From positions 1,302,001 through 1,366,000 of the forward strand of contig NZ_JACVEE010000001.1 of assembly GCF_015355755.1 (NCBI RefSeq): DNA of 64,000 nt, written 5' to 3'. Positions 45,969 to 54,317 of the stretch are shown here, in pieces. The notes beneath the pieces are model-generated. The model had not been told where the DNA came from, did no database searches, and saw only the letters and a program-made list of their open reading frames with translations. The position numbers were made by a program, and so were the translations under genes. Numbering within the stretch: the stretch's first letter is position 1; each line of letters starts with the position of its first letter. The stretch comes from Nocardia sp. XZ_19_385 (lineage in GTDB: Bacteria > Actinomycetota > Actinomycetes > Mycobacteriales > Mycobacteriaceae).

Positions 45969-46373
45969 ATGACATCAACGACGAGGCGGTACACGGTAGG
46001 CGCCCTGGCCGCTGTCTCCAGCTTGGCAATACTGGCCGCGCCACAGTCCGCGGCCGCTCCACCCGAACCATCCGGTGTACACGCCGTGCACGACGGGACC
46101 CGGCTCACCATCGACGAATACGAATTCTCCGTCGCCGTACCCATGTGGCTGCGGCCCGGGACTTACACCTTCGCCACCAACAACACCGGTCGCGCACCCC
46201 ACGACCTGGTCATCTCCACCCTGACCGGAATGGAGATCGGCCGGACCGCGGTCGTCGACTCCGGCGGGATGTCCGAGCTCACGGTCACCCTGCAGCCCGG
46301 CGTCTATCAGTTCTGGTGCTCGGTGGGCGGACATCGCGAGCGTGGGATGAACACCTTCGTCGTAGTCCTCTGA
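45969..46373 (+). CDS. Secreted cupredoxin (type 1 copper protein)
   Basis: 134 residues from ATG at 45969, which has AGGAGG 7 nt upstream. The signal peptide is MTSTTRRYTVGALAAVSSLA followed by ILAAPQSAAAPP. The mature part is a plastocyanin-like domain: RLTIDEYEFSVAVPMWLRPG, GRAPHDLVIST with the first copper histidine, and VYQFWCSVGGHRERGMNTF supplying Cys, His and Met. These four residues make a complete type 1 site. It probably carries electrons or binds copper outside the membrane. It is divergent from the iron-controlled operon and has no iron box facing it closer than 340 bp. Confidence 0.88.
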   Translation: MTSTTRRYTVGALAAVSSLAILAAPQSAAAPPEPSGVHAVHDGTRLTIDEYEFSVAVPMWLRPGTYTFATNNTGRAPHDLVISTLTGMEIGRTAVVDSGGMSELTVTLQPGVYQFWCSVGGHRERGMNTFVVVL

Positions 46374-46644
46374 ACTTCGCGGACCGACCGCTTTGAGTCC
46401 GCCGCCTCATGGCGTCGGCTCGAGCCCGAAGGTGGATCCGGCTGGTGTCATTGCGCTTTTGCTGCAACCCTCGGTCCCGCATGCACCAGCCCTCGCTCCC
46501 GCGCTCGGGAGCCAGCGAGTCCATGCATTGATACGCATATCCCAATTCTGGCATCTCGATAGCGCAGTTTCTAGCAGTTCGAAGAAGGTGCTTTCCGCTG
46601 CCAGCCGGGCGCCTTTACTCCCGCAAGCAAATCTCTAGCCAGCC

Positions 46645-46668
46645 GAACCGCTCCGATCGGAGCGGTTC
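46645..46668 (+). terminator. Perfect palindromic hairpin downstream of the cupredoxin gene
   Basis: GAACCGCTCC (46645-46654) and GGAGCGGTTC (46659-46668) pair perfectly around GATC, and ATTT follows. It is ~270 nt from the cupredoxin stop. Confidence 0.65.
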
Positions 46669-46754
46669 ATTTCCGAAGCGAAGTCACGAATCAGCGCTGG
46701 TCTCGACGCATCAGCACGGCCTCCGGTTCCACGATGTGGGCATTGCAACCCAGG

Positions 46755-46785
46755 TTGCGTTACTCAGCTTTCTTACAGCTAATAT
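46755..46785 (+). promoter_or_regulatory. Candidate promoter TTGCGT-N19-TAATAT
   Basis: TTGCGT at 46755-46760 and TAATAT at 46780-46785, 68 nt before the lipoprotein start. The -10 is good; the spacer is slightly long. Confidence 0.4.
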
Positions 46786-46852
46786 CACCGGGCGAGCGGC
46801 CGCCTTCCCGGCCGACCTGATTCAACTATCAATCCTGGTGAGGTTTTTCGAC

Positions 46853-47773
46853 GTGATTCGGCATCGAGAAGTTAAGTCCGGCGCGTCGCGGCGCGCCATC
46901 CGTCCCCTGGTCGCCGGAGCGCTCCCCCTCGCGCTGGCCGTCGCCTGTTCCAGCACCGCCGACCCGCAGCAGGCGGCCCCCGCGCCGACCCCCAGCTCGG
47001 CGGTCTCCCAGCCGGCCACGCCGCAGTCGCCCACCCTCCAGGCGCCCACCCAACCGTCTCCGAGCCCGGCAGCTCCCTCGACTGTCGACCGCCAGGCTCC
47101 CCGATACTCCGCACTGCAGCCGGGCGTGAGCACCGCGATCCCCGACCCCGCGACCTCCCGCCCCACCCCGGTTCAGCCAGGCATCACCACCGAACCGCCG
47201 CGCCCGCCGATCAATTACGCCGTCCCGGAGAACCGCCGCCCGATCCCGGCCCCCACCCAGGCTCCGCCGATCGACGTGCAGGAACTGCACCTGCCGACCC
47301 CGGTCGCCCCGGTCACCCCGATCGCCCCGCCGCCGCGCACCCTCCGCCTCGGCGACTACACCCAGCCGGTCCCGGACGACGTCCCCGACAACCTCCTCGA
47401 CCCGGTGAACACCACCGCCGCGAACATCGAAGCCGCGATCGCCACCGGCGGCCAGTCCATCGGCATCGACCCGAGCCGTGCCGACAAGATCGCCGCCGGC
47501 GTCGTCGCCGGCGCTGCCCTCGGCGCAGTCGGGGTCGGCGTCCCGGCCGCCATCGTCGGCGGGGTCGCGGGCGCAGCGGCCGGCACCTTCATTGGCACCG
47601 TCGCCTCGATCCCCGTCTGGATTCCGAACCCCGTCATTGCCATCACCGTGGGCGGCACTGTCGGCGGCGTCATCGGCGGTGTCGCGGGTGCTGCCGCCGT
47701 CGGCATCCCGTTCGCCGTGGGCGGCGCTGTCGCGGGTGGCGTGGCCGGCGGCCTCCTCGGCGCCAGCCTCTAG
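46853..47773 (+). CDS. Proline-rich lipoprotein with glycine-zipper C-terminus
   Basis: 306 residues from GTG at 46853 (AGG 9 nt upstream; another GTG at 46838 is possible). The signal region RPLVAGALPLALAVAC ends in a lipobox-like LAVAC, so the cysteine may be lipidated. It is followed by ~170 residues rich in Pro, Ala, Thr and Gln that could span the cell wall. A short acidic block comes next (RLGDYTQPVPDDVPDNLLDP), then ~100 residues of glycine-zipper repeats (GVVAGAALGAVGVGVPAAIV, GGTVGGVIGGVAGAAAVGIP). The last part resembles that of the secreted protein at 44813. No known family; an envelope role is likely. Confidence 0.72.
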   Translation: MIRHREVKSGASRRAIRPLVAGALPLALAVACSSTADPQQAAPAPTPSSAVSQPATPQSPTLQAPTQPSPSPAAPSTVDRQAPRYSALQPGVSTAIPDPATSRPTPVQPGITTEPPRPPINYAVPENRRPIPAPTQAPPIDVQELHLPTPVAPVTPIAPPPRTLRLGDYTQPVPDDVPDNLLDPVNTTAANIEAAIATGGQSIGIDPSRADKIAAGVVAGAALGAVGVGVPAAIVGGVAGAAAGTFIGTVASIPVWIPNPVIAITVGGTVGGVIGGVAGAAAVGIPFAVGGAVAGGVAGGLLGASL

Positions 47774-47786
47774 CAACAACAACACC

Positions 47787-47821
47787 AAAGGCGCCCGCAC
47801 CCAACAGGTGCGGGCGCCTTT
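47787..47821 (+). terminator. Strong terminator after the lipoprotein gene
   Basis: AAAGGCGCCCGCACC (47787-47801) and GGTGCGGGCGCCTTT (47807-47821) form a perfect 15-bp stem with a 5-nt loop. Confidence 0.9.
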
Positions 47822-47867
47822 CCCACTCCCGCGACCCGGGACCCTTCCAAAGTGCACCAAGATCAAC

Positions 47868-47924
47868 AGGCCTTGGTGGCTGCGGGTACTCGCGCGATAC
47901 CGCCATGAGAGCCTGCTGATCTTG
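47868..47924. repeat. Dispersed copy of the CAAGATCA palindromic repeat
   Basis: Starts CAAGATCAACAGG and ends CCTGCTGATCTTG, the same inverted ends as the array at 60892-61880. At 57 bp it is shorter and its inner stem is less regular. It lies between two convergent genes, flanked by terminators. Confidence 0.7.
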
Positions 47925-48078
47925 TAATTCCCACAGAAGCGCGCCCACCCAATCGTGTGGGATGGTCGGCTGGCCTCGGATCTTGTCGACAAACGTCAGG
48001 GCTCACCACGTTGTCGTTCCAGAAATCCGACGAGCAGGCCGGAGCATGCGGGTGATCGTCCGGGCTTCAAGCTGAAAC

Positions 48079-48114
48079 ACCAACGGCCGCACGGTAACCC
48101 GTGCGGCCGTTGGT
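48079..48114 (-). terminator. Terminator after the acyl-CoA dehydrogenase gene
   Basis: ACCAACGGCCGCACGG (48079-48094) pairs perfectly with CCGTGCGGCCGTTGGT (48099-48114) around a 4-nt loop. Confidence 0.88.
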
Positions 48115-48127
48115 GAAACCCCTGCGC

Positions 48128-49273
48128 TCAGCTCAACTTCAGCGAGCGGCCGATGATTTCCTTCATGATCTCGGTGGTCCCGCCGTAGATCGTCTGGACG
48201 CGAGCGTCCATGTAGGCCTTGGCGATCGGGTATTCCTTCATGTATCCGTAGCCGCCGTGGAGCTGGAGGCAACGGTCGATGAGGTCGACCTGCTCTTCGG
48301 TGCTCCACCATTTGGCCATGGCGGCGTCTTCGACGGAGAGCTTGCCGGCGTTCAGGTCTTCGATGAAGCGGTCGACCATCAGGCGCACCGCGGTGGTCTT
48401 GGTGGCGAGTTCGGCGAGGACGAAACGCGTATTCTGCAGGGCGCCAATGGGTTTGCCGAAGGCTTTGCGGTCGCGCACGTACTGGATGGTCATGTCCAGG
48501 CAGGCTTCCATGGCGCCGGCGGCCATGACGGCGATGGACAGGCGCTCCTGGGGCAGGTTCTGCATGAGGTGGATGAAGCCCATGCCTTCGGTGCCGAGCA
48601 GGTTCTTGCCGGGGACGCGGACGTCGGTGAACGAAAGTTCCGCGGTGTCTTGAGCTTTGAGGCCCAGCTTGTCGAGGTTGGCGCCGCGTTCGAAGCCGGG
48701 CATGCCGCGTTCGACGACGAGCAGGCTGAAGCCCATCGCGCCCTTTTCGGGGTCGGTCTGGGCGACCACGATGACGATGTCGGCGTTGATGCCGTTGGTG
48801 ATGAAGGTCTTGGCGCCGTTGAGGATCCAGTCGTCACCGTCTTTGACCGCGCGGGTCTTGATGCCCTGCAGGTCGGAACCGGTGCCGGGTTCGGTCATGG
48901 CGATGGCGGTGACGATCTCACCGGAACAGAAACCGGGCAGCCAGCGCTGCTTCTGCTCGTCGTTGGCCAGTTCCAGCAGGTACGGCGCGATGACGTCGTT
49001 GTGCAGGGTGAAGCCGAGGCCCGAGTACTGACCGTTCACGGTCTCCTCGGTGACGATGGCGTTGTAGCGGAAGTCCTTGACCCCGCCGCCGCCGAACTCC
49101 TCCGGCACGGCCATGCCGAGGAAGCCCTGCTTACCCGCTTCCAGCCAGACGCCGCGGTCGACGATGCCCTGCTCTTCCCACTTCGCGTGGTTCGGGGCGA
49201 CATGCTGATCGAGAAACTTGCGGAACGACTCCCGGAACAAATCGTGTTCGGGCTCGAACAGTGTGCGCTCCAC
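48128..49273 (-). CDS. fadE20: Acyl-CoA dehydrogenase (FadE20/long-chain type)
   Basis: 381 residues, the usual length. FAD/substrate motifs are VTAIAMTEPGTGSDLQGIKT and WILNGAKTFITNGINADIVI, with LHGGYGYMKEYPIAKAYMDA and QTIYGGTTEIMKEIIGRSL in the C-terminal domain. IYGGT replaces the YEGT of medium-chain enzymes, and the base is probably the glutamate in LPQERLSIA, as in long-chain and isovaleryl dehydrogenases. It introduces the 2,3 double bond in beta-oxidation. Its position next to hflX, with dapF and miaA beyond, matches M. tuberculosis fadE20 (Rv2724c). ATG at 49273. Confidence 0.9.
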   Translation of the reverse strand: MERTLFEPEHDLFRESFRKFLDQHVAPNHAKWEEQGIVDRGVWLEAGKQGFLGMAVPEEFGGGGVKDFRYNAIVTEETVNGQYSGLGFTLHNDVIAPYLLELANDEQKQRWLPGFCSGEIVTAIAMTEPGTGSDLQGIKTRAVKDGDDWILNGAKTFITNGINADIVIVVAQTDPEKGAMGFSLLVVERGMPGFERGANLDKLGLKAQDTAELSFTDVRVPGKNLLGTEGMGFIHLMQNLPQERLSIAVMAAGAMEACLDMTIQYVRDRKAFGKPIGALQNTRFVLAELATKTTAVRLMVDRFIEDLNAGKLSVEDAAMAKWWSTEEQVDLIDRCLQLHGGYGYMKEYPIAKAYMDARVQTIYGGTTEIMKEIIGRSLKLS

Positions 49274-49431
49274 ACCAACCTCCTAGTGACCACACCCGGG
49301 CGGTCCACACCGACCCGTCGTGCCACCTACGGTACCCCGAATGAGAACCGCAGTTCACTTCTGGGGGCCGAACAAATGCCCCACCTGGTCGTCAAGCGTG
49401 CAGATGGAGCAATTGAAGTGGGAAGAGCGAA

Positions 49432-50496
49432 TCAGGCAGACAGTCCCATGCCGCGCGCCAGGACCGGCCAGGACTTCATGAACGAGTCCTCCCAATAGCC
49501 CCACGAATGCGTGCCGACGGGGGTGAAGTCGTAGGTGGCGGGGATGCCGAGTTCGTTCAGCCGGTTCTGCAGGTTGTGCGAACCCCAGTTGGTCGCGCCT
49601 TCCAGCGCGCCGCCGAGGGTGACCTGGTTGGCCAGACCGCCCGGGCCGGGCAGGGCGTGCTCGCCGTCGAGGGTGTCCCAGGGGCCGGGCAAACCGGAAC
49701 CACTGGAGATGAACAGGTCAGTGCCTCGCAGCCGCTCGGCGTGGAGCAGCGGGTCGTTCTCGGCCCACATCGGGTCGCCCTTGGGGCCGTACATGTTGTC
49801 GGGGTTGCCGCCACCGGCGCGCACCACGGTGCTGACGAAGTCGTAGCCGACGGGGTCGCTGATCTGAGCGGCGCCACTGTAGGCGGCGACCGACTTGAAC
49901 AAGCCCGGCTTCGCCTCGGCCAGTTGCAGTACCGAGGTGCCCGACATCGACAGGCCCGCAATAGCGTTGGCGCCGTTGGTCCCCAGCGCCGCGTCGACCA
50001 GCGGTGGCAACTCTTCGGTGAAGAAGGTCTTCCACTTGTTGGCGCCGAGTTCCGGGTCGTCCTTGATCCAGTCGGTGTAGTAGCTGAACTTGCCGCCGAC
50101 CGGCTGGATGAGGTTCACGTCCTGGCCGGCGAGGAACTGCGGGACGTCGGTCTGCGCTTCCCAGGTCGCCTTGTCCTCACCACCGCCCGCGCCGGCGAGT
50201 AGATACAGCGTCGGGCGGGGCGCCGAGGCGTCGTTCGGTCGCTGGACGTCGACCTCGATGTTCTTGCCCATCGCGGCCGAGTAGACCTGGAGCTCCAGGT
50301 TGCGGTCGTCTTTGATGTCGTAGCCGGCGATGCGCGAGCCGTCCGCGGACTGCGGGGAGGCCAGCAGCTGGCCGGAGGCGATGATCGGGTCCATCGGGGT
50401 CGCGGCGGTCACAGCTCCGGCCGAAGCGACGCTCACGCCGCATGCCACTGCCACCGCACCTGCAAGTACCGCCGATTTCTTCCTGATCCAAGCCAT
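49432..50496 (-). CDS. Secreted esterase, antigen 85/mycolyltransferase family
   Basis: 354 residues. Signal peptide MAWIRKKSAVLAGAVAVACG with VSVASAGAVTAAT following. The alpha/beta-hydrolase nucleophile is in AIAGLSMSGTSVLQLAE and the histidine in TPVGTHSWGYWEDSF. PTLYLLAGAGGGEDKATWEA and VNLIQPVGGKFSYYTDW are family motifs of the corynebacterial/mycobacterial mycolyltransferases. It transfers mycolic acids onto trehalose or arabinogalactan outside the membrane, which supports a mycolate-containing host. ATG at 50496. No clear ribosome site. Confidence 0.88.
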   Translation of the reverse strand: MAWIRKKSAVLAGAVAVACGVSVASAGAVTAATPMDPIIASGQLLASPQSADGSRIAGYDIKDDRNLELQVYSAAMGKNIEVDVQRPNDASAPRPTLYLLAGAGGGEDKATWEAQTDVPQFLAGQDVNLIQPVGGKFSYYTDWIKDDPELGANKWKTFFTEELPPLVDAALGTNGANAIAGLSMSGTSVLQLAEAKPGLFKSVAAYSGAAQISDPVGYDFVSTVVRAGGGNPDNMYGPKGDPMWAENDPLLHAERLRGTDLFISSGSGLPGPWDTLDGEHALPGPGGLANQVTLGGALEGATNWGSHNLQNRLNELGIPATYDFTPVGTHSWGYWEDSFMKSWPVLARGMGLSA

Positions 50497-50697
50497 GGCG
50501 ATAACCGTACGGAACGATTGCTGAGAGATTGCTCAGTCAATTCTCAGTGGACCGTCAGGCGGCAGGCGTAACACTTCGCCGAAGCCGTGCTCGGTGGATG
50601 CTTCGGCGGCACAACCCAGTTGGCTGAACCCACAGGCTGGCTGCGAAAGTGCGACGGGGGTCACGTTTCTCGCGGCGCGATCCGGTGGGCTTTCGCC

Positions 50698-50723
50698 CGA
50701 ATCGGCCCGGCCGGGCCGATTCG
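50698..50723. terminator. 26-bp palindrome between acyltransferase and mycolyltransferase genes
   Basis: The stretch 50698-50723 (arms CGAATCGGCCCGG and CCGGGCCGATTCG) is a perfect palindrome 16 nt after the acyltransferase stop on the minus strand. Probably a terminator, though the loop must open several pairs. Confidence 0.55.
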
Positions 50724-50738
50724 AGAGCGGTTCCCGGA

Positions 50739-51602
50739 CTAGACGGGCAACAGCTGGCGGAGACGGCCGCCCAGCGTCCGACCCGGATCCCGGTCCCGCT
50801 CGGCGAGCAAGAACTTGATCTCTTCCTCCAGCGCCTTGCGCACCACGTCCCGCAGCTCGCGCGCGGCAGCGTCGAGGTTGTCCTCGTCGCGCCACGGTTC
50901 CGGGTCGATCGGCGCGCCCGCGGAGAAGTAGAACCGCTCCGGACGCGGGATCAGTGTGGGTCCGAGTCCGCGGATCAGCGGCGGCGTGAGGTTGGACTTC
51001 AACCCGACCGCCTCGACCACTTTGCGCAGCGGGCTCATCATCGGATGCTGCCCGTCGAAGACGATGTCGTACACGTCGTCGCCGCCGATCATCGCGATCG
51101 GCACGATCGTCGCACCCGCCTCGATCGCCATCCGCGCGAAACCGGTGCGGCCCTGCCAATCCAGGACATACTTCTGCTCCGCCTTGCGGCCGACCGCCTC
51201 ACGGCCGCCACCTGGAAAAACGATCAGCGCCTCGCCGCGCTGCAGCAGCGCCATGCAGTTGCGGCGATTGCCGCGCACGATTCCGAAGTGGTGCAGGAAG
51301 TCCCGCAGACCCGGGACCGCGATCAGCACGTCCTCGGCGAGCCCGCGCAGCAGCCGGCCGCGACGGCGCAGCACTTCGGGCAGTAGCAGCGGCGCGTCCA
51401 TGCCGCCCATCAGCGTGTGGTTACCGACCAGCAGCACCGGGCCGTCGGCGGGAATGTTGTCCAGACCGTAGAAACGCGGACTGGTCCAGGCGCGTGTGGG
51501 CGCGGTGATCGCGTCGATCACAAGTTTGTCGGTCTCGCTCAACTGCACTTCGAGCGGAGCCCCATCGGAAAGAGCTGCCTTAACAGGCAAGGATTCAGGC
51601 AT
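50739..51602 (-). CDS. Lysophospholipid/diacylglycerol acyltransferase family protein
   Basis: 287 residues. Acyltransferase motifs are VLLVGNHTLMGGMDAPLLLP (His-Asp block), ALIVFPGGGREAVGRKAEQK and GATIVPIAMIGGDDVYD. The NH-x6-D spacing and FPGGxRE place it with the DGAT2/TMEM68-like group rather than classical PlsC. It probably esterifies a glycerolipid at the membrane. The ATG at 51602 has GGGGA 7 nt upstream; another ATG at 51614 is possible. Acceptor and acyl donor are unknown. Confidence 0.82.
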   Translation of the reverse strand: MPESLPVKAALSDGAPLEVQLSETDKLVIDAITAPTRAWTSPRFYGLDNIPADGPVLLVGNHTLMGGMDAPLLLPEVLRRRGRLLRGLAEDVLIAVPGLRDFLHHFGIVRGNRRNCMALLQRGEALIVFPGGGREAVGRKAEQKYVLDWQGRTGFARMAIEAGATIVPIAMIGGDDVYDIVFDGQHPMMSPLRKVVEAVGLKSNLTPPLIRGLGPTLIPRPERFYFSAGAPIDPEPWRDEDNLDAAARELRDVVRKALEEEIKFLLAERDRDPGRTLGGRLRQLLPV

Positions 51603-52472
51603 CGGTGTCCCCATCGAATGTCGGATCCCAGCACATCGTCGTATTGGAATGATTTCCCCTGCGCCGCAGATAGATACGGCCCTGTGCGCCACAGATTACC
51701 GCATGTGACTGCAACGGGTTATAGGTGTCGGGTACCCGACAGGAGGGCTTGAAACCCGATGCGGTTGTGACATCGATAGCTGCCCAGGCGTGGCACCGGC
51801 CTGATGGGCGACGGAAGAGCAGTGTCGCGCATCTGAATTCGCGGGGCCGGACACCTGGGGTGCCGACGGAGGAGGGAGGACCGCCCGTGTCTGATCGGCA
51901 GTAGCCCGCTGCTAACCACAACCGCCACCTAACAACGAACGGCTGCGCAGACGAATTGGCTCACGACGAGCCGAATAGCGCGCCGCCCTGCCCGCCCACC
52001 TCGATCGAAGGACCGCACACGCACACGCCGCGACGCACGGCGATCGCCCCACTCAGAGCGATCGCACGGGTGTGGTTGAAGACCGTGAATTCAGCCAGCC
52101 GCCAAGGGCACGGACACACCCTCTGAAGGACAAATTCGGCTGGGAAAGCTCCTTGGCGACCACACGCTGGCCGCCCACAAACTCACCACCGTGCTCGCGC
52201 TGGTGAGGTGGCCAGGAGGTGTAAGGCCAACGTTCGCCGACGCACCTGGCACCGCACTTTATGAAGTCAGCGCCACCCGATAAACGATCACACAGTCCCA
52301 AGAACGAGCCGCCCAGATTAATCCGGCGACGTCACCATGAAACTTCCTAAGCCTTGGCAATTCGCCGCAGAGCTTGCTGACGAATCCGGCTCTACCGCGC
52401 GGGTGAGGTCACCGGACAGCATGTTGTGGCGGGGCCACCGGCTGCCAGGCCACCCGTGAGTTCCACGGAAGC
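51603..52472. other. Long intergenic stretch without a supported gene
   Basis: About 870 bp. Short open frames exist on both strands, but none has a ribosome site, family motifs or good codon pattern. The only marked structure is the 16-bp palindrome TGTCGGGTACCCGACA at 51726-51741, 124 bp upstream of the acyltransferase start, which could be a TetR-type operator. The stretch may hold decayed sequence. Confidence 0.45.
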
Positions 52473-52556
52473 AGTGGCATTTTCGTGCACTTTCCAGCGT
52501 TCGAGCCGACGATCATGCGGCTCCAGCAGCGCGGGTCAGTGCACGAAAATGCCACT
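52473..52556. repeat. Large nested inverted repeat after hflX
   Basis: AGTGGCATTTTCGTGCACT (52473-52491) and AGTGCACGAAAATGCCACT (52538-52556) are a perfect 19-bp inverted repeat. Inside the 46-bp loop, GAGCCG (52503-52508) pairs with CGGCTC (52518-52523). It begins 10 nt after the hflX stop and could end that transcript, but it is larger than a normal terminator and AT-richer in its arms than the surroundings. Confidence 0.75.
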
Positions 52557-52565
52557 CGCCGTGGG

Positions 52566-54161
52566 TTACTCCGGGTCGGGGTCCGCTCCGTTGGTGGAGG
52601 CGTGCGCGTACTCCGACAGCGCCGCGGCCAAGGAGTGCGGCACGCGGGCATGGACTCGGGTTCCACCCTCTTCGTGGGTGGAGTCGATGATCCGGCCGTC
52701 GGCGTGGATGCGGGCCATCAGGTCGCCTCGGGTGTAGGGCAGCAGGACGCTGATCTCCACGTCGAGGCCGCCGAGCACCTCGGCGAGCCGGTCGCGCAGT
52801 TCCTGCAGGCCGGCTCCGGTGCGCGCGGAGACGAACACCGCGTCGGGGAGCATGGCGCGCAGGTGGGTCAGCTCGGTCGGGCTCGCGTTGTCGATCTTGT
52901 TGACCACCAGCAGTTCCGGCGGCGCGACGGTGCCCTGCTCCTTGATCACGTCGGTGATCACCTCGCGGACCGCCATGATCTGGCCCGCGGGCAGCGGATC
53001 GGATCCGTCGACGACGTGCAGCAGCAGGTCGGCGCCGGTCACCTCCTCCAAGGTGGAGCGGAAGGCCTCGACGAGCTGGGTCGGCAGGTGCCGCACGAAC
53101 CCGACGGTGTCGGTGAAGACGACCTCGCGGCCGTCGTCCAACGCGGCCCGGCGGGTGGTCGGGTCGAGGGTGGCGAACAGCGCGTCCTGCACCAGCAGTC
53201 CGGCGCCGGTGAGGCTGTTCATCAGGCTCGACTTGCCCGCGTTGGTGTAGCCGACGATCGCGACCGCCGGAATACCGCTGCCGGTGCGGCGCGCCCGCTT
53301 GGTGTCACGCGCGGTCTTCATCTCGCGAATCTCGCGGCGCAACTTGGCCATTCGCTCACGGATGCGACGGCGATCGGTTTCGATCTTGGTCTCACCGGGA
53401 CCACGCAGACCCACCCCGCCACCGTTGCCGCCCGCGCGACCACCGGCCTGCCGGGACATGGACTCACCCCAGCCGCGCAAACGCGGCAGCATGTATTCCA
53501 TCTGGGCGAGCGCGACCTGCGCCTTGCCCTCGCTGGAGGTGGCGTGCTGAGCGAAGATGTCCAGGATCAGGGCGGTCCGGTCGATCACCTTGACCTTGAC
53601 GACCTTCTCCAGCGCGGTGAGCTGGGCCGGTGTCAGTTCACCGTCGCAGATCACCGTGTCGGCGCCGCTGTCGAGAACCACGGCGCGCAGTTCGTCGGCC
53701 TTGCCGGAACCGATGTAGGTGGCCGGGTCCGGCTTGTCGCGGCGCTGGATCAGCGCCTCCAGCACCTCCGAACCTGCCGTTTCGGCGAGCAGCGCCAGTT
53801 CGGCCATGCTCGCGTCGGCCTGCGCGGCGGTGCCGGTGGTCCAGACACCGACCAGCACGACGCGCTCCAGGCGCAGCTGCCGGTATTCGACCTCGGTGAT
53901 GTCGGTGAGTTCGGTGGACAGGCCGGCGACACGGCGCAGCGAACTGCGCTCCTCGACCTGCATTTCACCGATCGTCGGATCGTGACCGGCGGGTTCACTG
54001 GCCCACCCGGAATGGGCGGTGCCCTTCAGTCGCTCCGCACGCGCGGCCATCCGGGCAGCGTGTTCGGCGACTACATCGCGGGAATCCGCGCTGCTCGCGG
54101 CCTCGTCGGCGGAATCCGCCCCGTCGGCCTGAGCCATGTCAAAAGTCTCTGAGTTCGTCAT
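52566..54161 (-). CDS. hflX: Ribosome-associated GTPase HflX
   Basis: 531 residues from ATG at 54161 (GGAGGG 3 nt upstream). The N-terminal domain has TYIGSGKADELRAVVLDSGA and VIDRTALILDIFAQHATSSE, then the glycine-rich linker GGRAGGNGGGVGLRGPGETK and the coiled-coil arm. The G domain has G1 IVGYTNAGKSSLMNSLT, G3 VFTDTVGFVRHLP, G4 VVNKIDNASP and G5 VFVSARTGAG. HflX splits stalled ribosomes under stress. The first ~90 residues, acidic and alanine-rich, are an actinobacterial extension. Gene order with dapF and miaA matches mycobacteria. Confidence 0.95.
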   Translation of the reverse strand: MTNSETFDMAQADGADSADEAASSADSRDVVAEHAARMAARAERLKGTAHSGWASEPAGHDPTIGEMQVEERSSLRRVAGLSTELTDITEVEYRQLRLERVVLVGVWTTGTAAQADASMAELALLAETAGSEVLEALIQRRDKPDPATYIGSGKADELRAVVLDSGADTVICDGELTPAQLTALEKVVKVKVIDRTALILDIFAQHATSSEGKAQVALAQMEYMLPRLRGWGESMSRQAGGRAGGNGGGVGLRGPGETKIETDRRRIRERMAKLRREIREMKTARDTKRARRTGSGIPAVAIVGYTNAGKSSLMNSLTGAGLLVQDALFATLDPTTRRAALDDGREVVFTDTVGFVRHLPTQLVEAFRSTLEEVTGADLLLHVVDGSDPLPAGQIMAVREVITDVIKEQGTVAPPELLVVNKIDNASPTELTHLRAMLPDAVFVSARTGAGLQELRDRLAEVLGGLDVEISVLLPYTRGDLMARIHADGRIIDSTHEEGGTRVHARVPHSLAAALSEYAHASTNGADPDPE

Positions 54162-54250
54162 ACGCCCTCCATGCTGCCACGTTGCCACGCCGTGGTGCAT
54201 ACCGATTATTCGCGGCGCGTCCTGCGACGAGCCACTGAGTGTCAGTTTTG

Positions 54251-54317
54251 CAAGATCAACAGGACCTGATGGCGGTATCTAGCGAGTGGCGACCGCCGTC
54301 AGGGCCTGATGATCTTG
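54251..54317. repeat. Dispersed copy of the CAAGATCA palindromic repeat
   Basis: 67 bp, from CAAGATCAACAGG to CCTGATGATCTTG, with inner pairing arms GGCGGT and ACCGCC. Same element as in the array at 60892-61880; here it stands alone upstream of hflX. Confidence 0.75.

Larger units (their letters stand above)
46374..46852. other. Intergenic stretch with terminator and promoter
   Basis: 479 bp. It holds the palindromic terminator at 46645-46668 and a candidate promoter at 46755-46785 for the next gene. No further coding sequence is supported. Confidence 0.5.

Noticed and set aside
52053..52301. 82-codon minus-strand frame in the long intergenic stretch
   Set aside because: No ribosome site, no recognisable motif, unusual composition; no support as a gene.
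52485..54152. 555-codon plus-strand frame opposite hflX
   Set aside because: Shadow of hflX; the minus frame has the complete GTPase motif set.
54162..54200. HflX start at 54200
   Set aside because: The ATG at 54161 has GGAGGG upstream; the extension has none.
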